Shown here: piece after piece, positions 16,058 to 17,242 of the stretch
Position numbering within the stretch: position 1 is the first letter of the stretch
Layout: each line of letters begins with the position of its first letter
Assembly (NCBI GenBank): GCA_009921785.1
Contig: RFXE01000014.1
Coordinates: forward strand, 1 to 17,242
Direction of reading: 5' to 3'
Length of the DNA: 17,242 bases
From: Alphaproteobacteria bacterium
Lineage (GTDB): Bacteria; Pseudomonadota; Alphaproteobacteria; Rhizobiales; Beijerinckiaceae
The notes under the pieces: generated by a model
Databases searched by the model: none
What the model was told of the DNA's origin: nothing
Seen by the model: the letters and a program-made list of their open reading frames with translations, nothing else
Translations under genes and position numbers: made by a program

Positions 16058-17037
16058 TGACCATTGACCTTTCTATTCACTCTTTCAGCCTGTGGCATCA
16101 TTTTGCGCATGCGCCGGAATTCGGGCCGATCGCTTATATTGATCTGGCAGAAAAATTAGGCTTCACCGGCATCAATCTTTCGCTTAACAATCCGAATTAC
16201 CGGCATTTGGGAGGCAAGGAACCCTGGCGCATGGATGAGGTGCGCACGCGTTTGGCGGATTCCAAAATGAGCCTCGAAATCGATACGAGCGGCACTGACC
16301 CGAACCATATGAAAGAGCTGCTCAACGTCGCGCATCGCATGAACGCTCTATCCTTGCGTACCTATACGCGCCACACGGGCACGGTTGCCGAGATGATGCA
16401 AAAGACGACCGCCGATCTCAAACAGGTTGTTGCTCATGCAGATCAGGTCGGCGTCACAATCGTGCTTGAAAATCACGAGGATTTTACAGGGCCGGAACTC
16501 GCGGAGATCGTGAACGCGGTCAATCATCCGCGGCTCAAAATTCTATATGACTATGGCAACTCCCAAATGGTGCTTGAGGATCCGGAGCGTGCGCTTGGGG
16601 CCGTTTTGTCGCATGTCCACTCCGTCCACATCAAAGACCATGTGATGGTGAGCGCCGAAGACGCTGGACATCTAACCGTCGCCGGTGTGCCGATGGGCGA
16701 GGGCTTTCTGCCCATCCAGGCTCTGACCCGGAGGCTTTACGATGCGGGCCTTCGCCGCTTCACCTTCGAAAATGTCTGGGCGTATAGCGCACGGATTCAG
16801 CTAGGGCGCGTCCCGCAAGATGATGTGAATCTTGGTGAGGGATCATTCCGCTATCTCAAGCCCCCGTTTGATCCGGCACGGATCATCCTCGACCAAACGC
16901 AATTTAGCGGCGCAGAGCTTGTGCGGCTCGAAGGTGATGCGCTGTTGCGCGGTCTCGCCTCGTTTGAAAACACCCTTGCGGCTTTAAATATCTCGATTTC
17001 TCGTCAGATATCAAAAAATCTAACGCGCAAAGCGTAA
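16057..17037 (+). CDS. Xylose-isomerase-like TIM-barrel protein (sugar phosphate isomerase/epimerase family)
   Basis: This 326-residue protein has the AP-endonuclease-2/xylose-isomerase-like TIM barrel shared by IolE-type dehydratases, hydroxypyruvate isomerases and tagatose or psicose epimerases. The likely divalent-metal ligands are Glu138 in VLENHED, Asp165 in YDYGN, His191 in VHIKDH and Glu239 in FENVW, the normal set. The C terminus extends about 60 residues past the last barrel motif. The start ATG overlaps the preceding stop (TGATG), completing the tight four-gene operon. It probably isomerises, epimerises or dehydrates a sugar-like or keto/hydroxy acid intermediate, perhaps the phosphorylated product of the kinase encoded upstream; this is inference. 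No recognisable terminator follows; the recombinase remnant begins within about 25 bp. Confidence 0.85.
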   Translation: MTIDLSIHSFSLWHHFAHAPEFGPIAYIDLAEKLGFTGINLSLNNPNYRHLGGKEPWRMDEVRTRLADSKMSLEIDTSGTDPNHMKELLNVAHRMNALSLRTYTRHTGTVAEMMQKTTADLKQVVAHADQVGVTIVLENHEDFTGPELAEIVNAVNHPRLKILYDYGNSQMVLEDPERALGAVLSHVHSVHIKDHVMVSAEDAGHLTVAGVPMGEGFLPIQALTRRLYDAGLRRFTFENVWAYSARIQLGRVPQDDVNLGEGSFRYLKPPFDPARIILDQTQFSGAELVRLEGDALLRGLASFENTLAALNISISRQISKNLTRKA

Positions 17038-17044
17038 ATCAATA

Positions 17045-17242
17045 TTCAACTCTTCATCTCAAATCAAACTCATCGAATCCTACAAAAAGCGGATTGGTAA
17101 TCTGCAAGACCACCTAACAAAGGACCCTGAGTTGAAAGTACAGGCAGCTGAACAATTTCGATCTTTGATTAAGTCGATCGAAGTTCACCCGTTACCTGAA
17201 AAAGGAAGTGTAAAGCTGAAAATAACGTCAGATATCAGTGCG
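17045..17242 (+). pseudogene. C-terminal remnant of a large serine recombinase
   Basis: This open frame continues to the window edge without a stop. Its product, from about 17063, reads as the C-terminal end of a large serine recombinase (site-specific integrase/resolvase family): a coiled-coil-like segment (IESYKKRIGNLQDHL), then DPELKVQAAEQFRSLIKSIEVHPLP, then KGSVKLKITSDIS. In intact relatives the pattern is a helix with A-x-x-x-R-x-L-I-x-x-I followed by a basic or hydrophobic beta strand and a G/D-I-A end. There is no start codon, catalytic Ser domain or Cys-rich zinc region upstream, as the TIM-barrel gene ends at 17037. So it is a truncated fossil of a mobile element. The reading is by pattern recall, not alignment. 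Confidence 0.65.

Overview
The window looks like an accessory metabolic region from an alphaproteobacterium of moderate G+C. The reasons are the type of fused dipeptide-ABC ATPase, the DgcA/StcD-like flavoprotein and the DddL-like cupin, all of which are common in rhizobia and marine alphaproteobacteria. Genus cannot be told from the sequence. There are no rRNA, tRNA or CRISPR signals, and no complete mobile element. The right edge holds the C-terminal remnant of a large serine recombinase.

Layout. (1) 7458 to 215, minus strand: a complete dipeptide/oligopeptide-type ABC importer in the order binding protein, DppB-type permease, DppC-type permease, fused DppD-DppF ATPase, followed by an MFS transporter. 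Two tandem hairpins, the second with a T-tract, separate the binding-protein gene from the permeases. (2) 8561 to 7632, minus: a beta-hydroxyacid (3-hydroxyisobutyrate-type) dehydrogenase, divergent from a LysR regulator (8660-9517, plus), with a T-N11-A palindrome between them. (3) A tightly packed stretch of alternating strands: ATP-grasp ligase (minus), metallo-beta-lactamase-fold hydrolase (plus), DMSP-lyase-like cupin (minus). The regulator and ligase genes converge with 2 bp between stop codons; the hydrolase and cupin genes converge with a 4-bp overlap. (4) 12191-17037, plus: a four-gene operon with gaps of 1 bp or less, encoding an LDH2/malate-type oxidoreductase, a trimethylamine/dimethylglycine-dehydrogenase-like flavoprotein, an aminoglycoside/choline-kinase-fold phosphotransferase and a xylose-isomerase-like TIM-barrel enzyme. 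(5) From about 17045 to the edge: the recombinase remnant.

How the genes may work together (inference). The importer brings in a small peptide-like or amine/betaine-like solute. The flavoprotein would oxidatively N-demethylate or deaminate it; the LDH2-type and beta-hydroxyacid dehydrogenases would handle imine, keto or hydroxy acid intermediates; the kinase and TIM-barrel enzyme would process a phosphorylated or sugar-like intermediate; the cupin would act as a lyase. The LysR protein is the only regulator in the window. No Rieske-type oxygenase or methyltransferase for the first betaine demethylation is present, and the substrate is not identifiable from sequence. Several enzymes carry substitutions at positions usually conserved for catalysis or substrate binding (ATP-grasp, LDH2-type, flavoprotein), so the chemistry may differ from the characterised family members.
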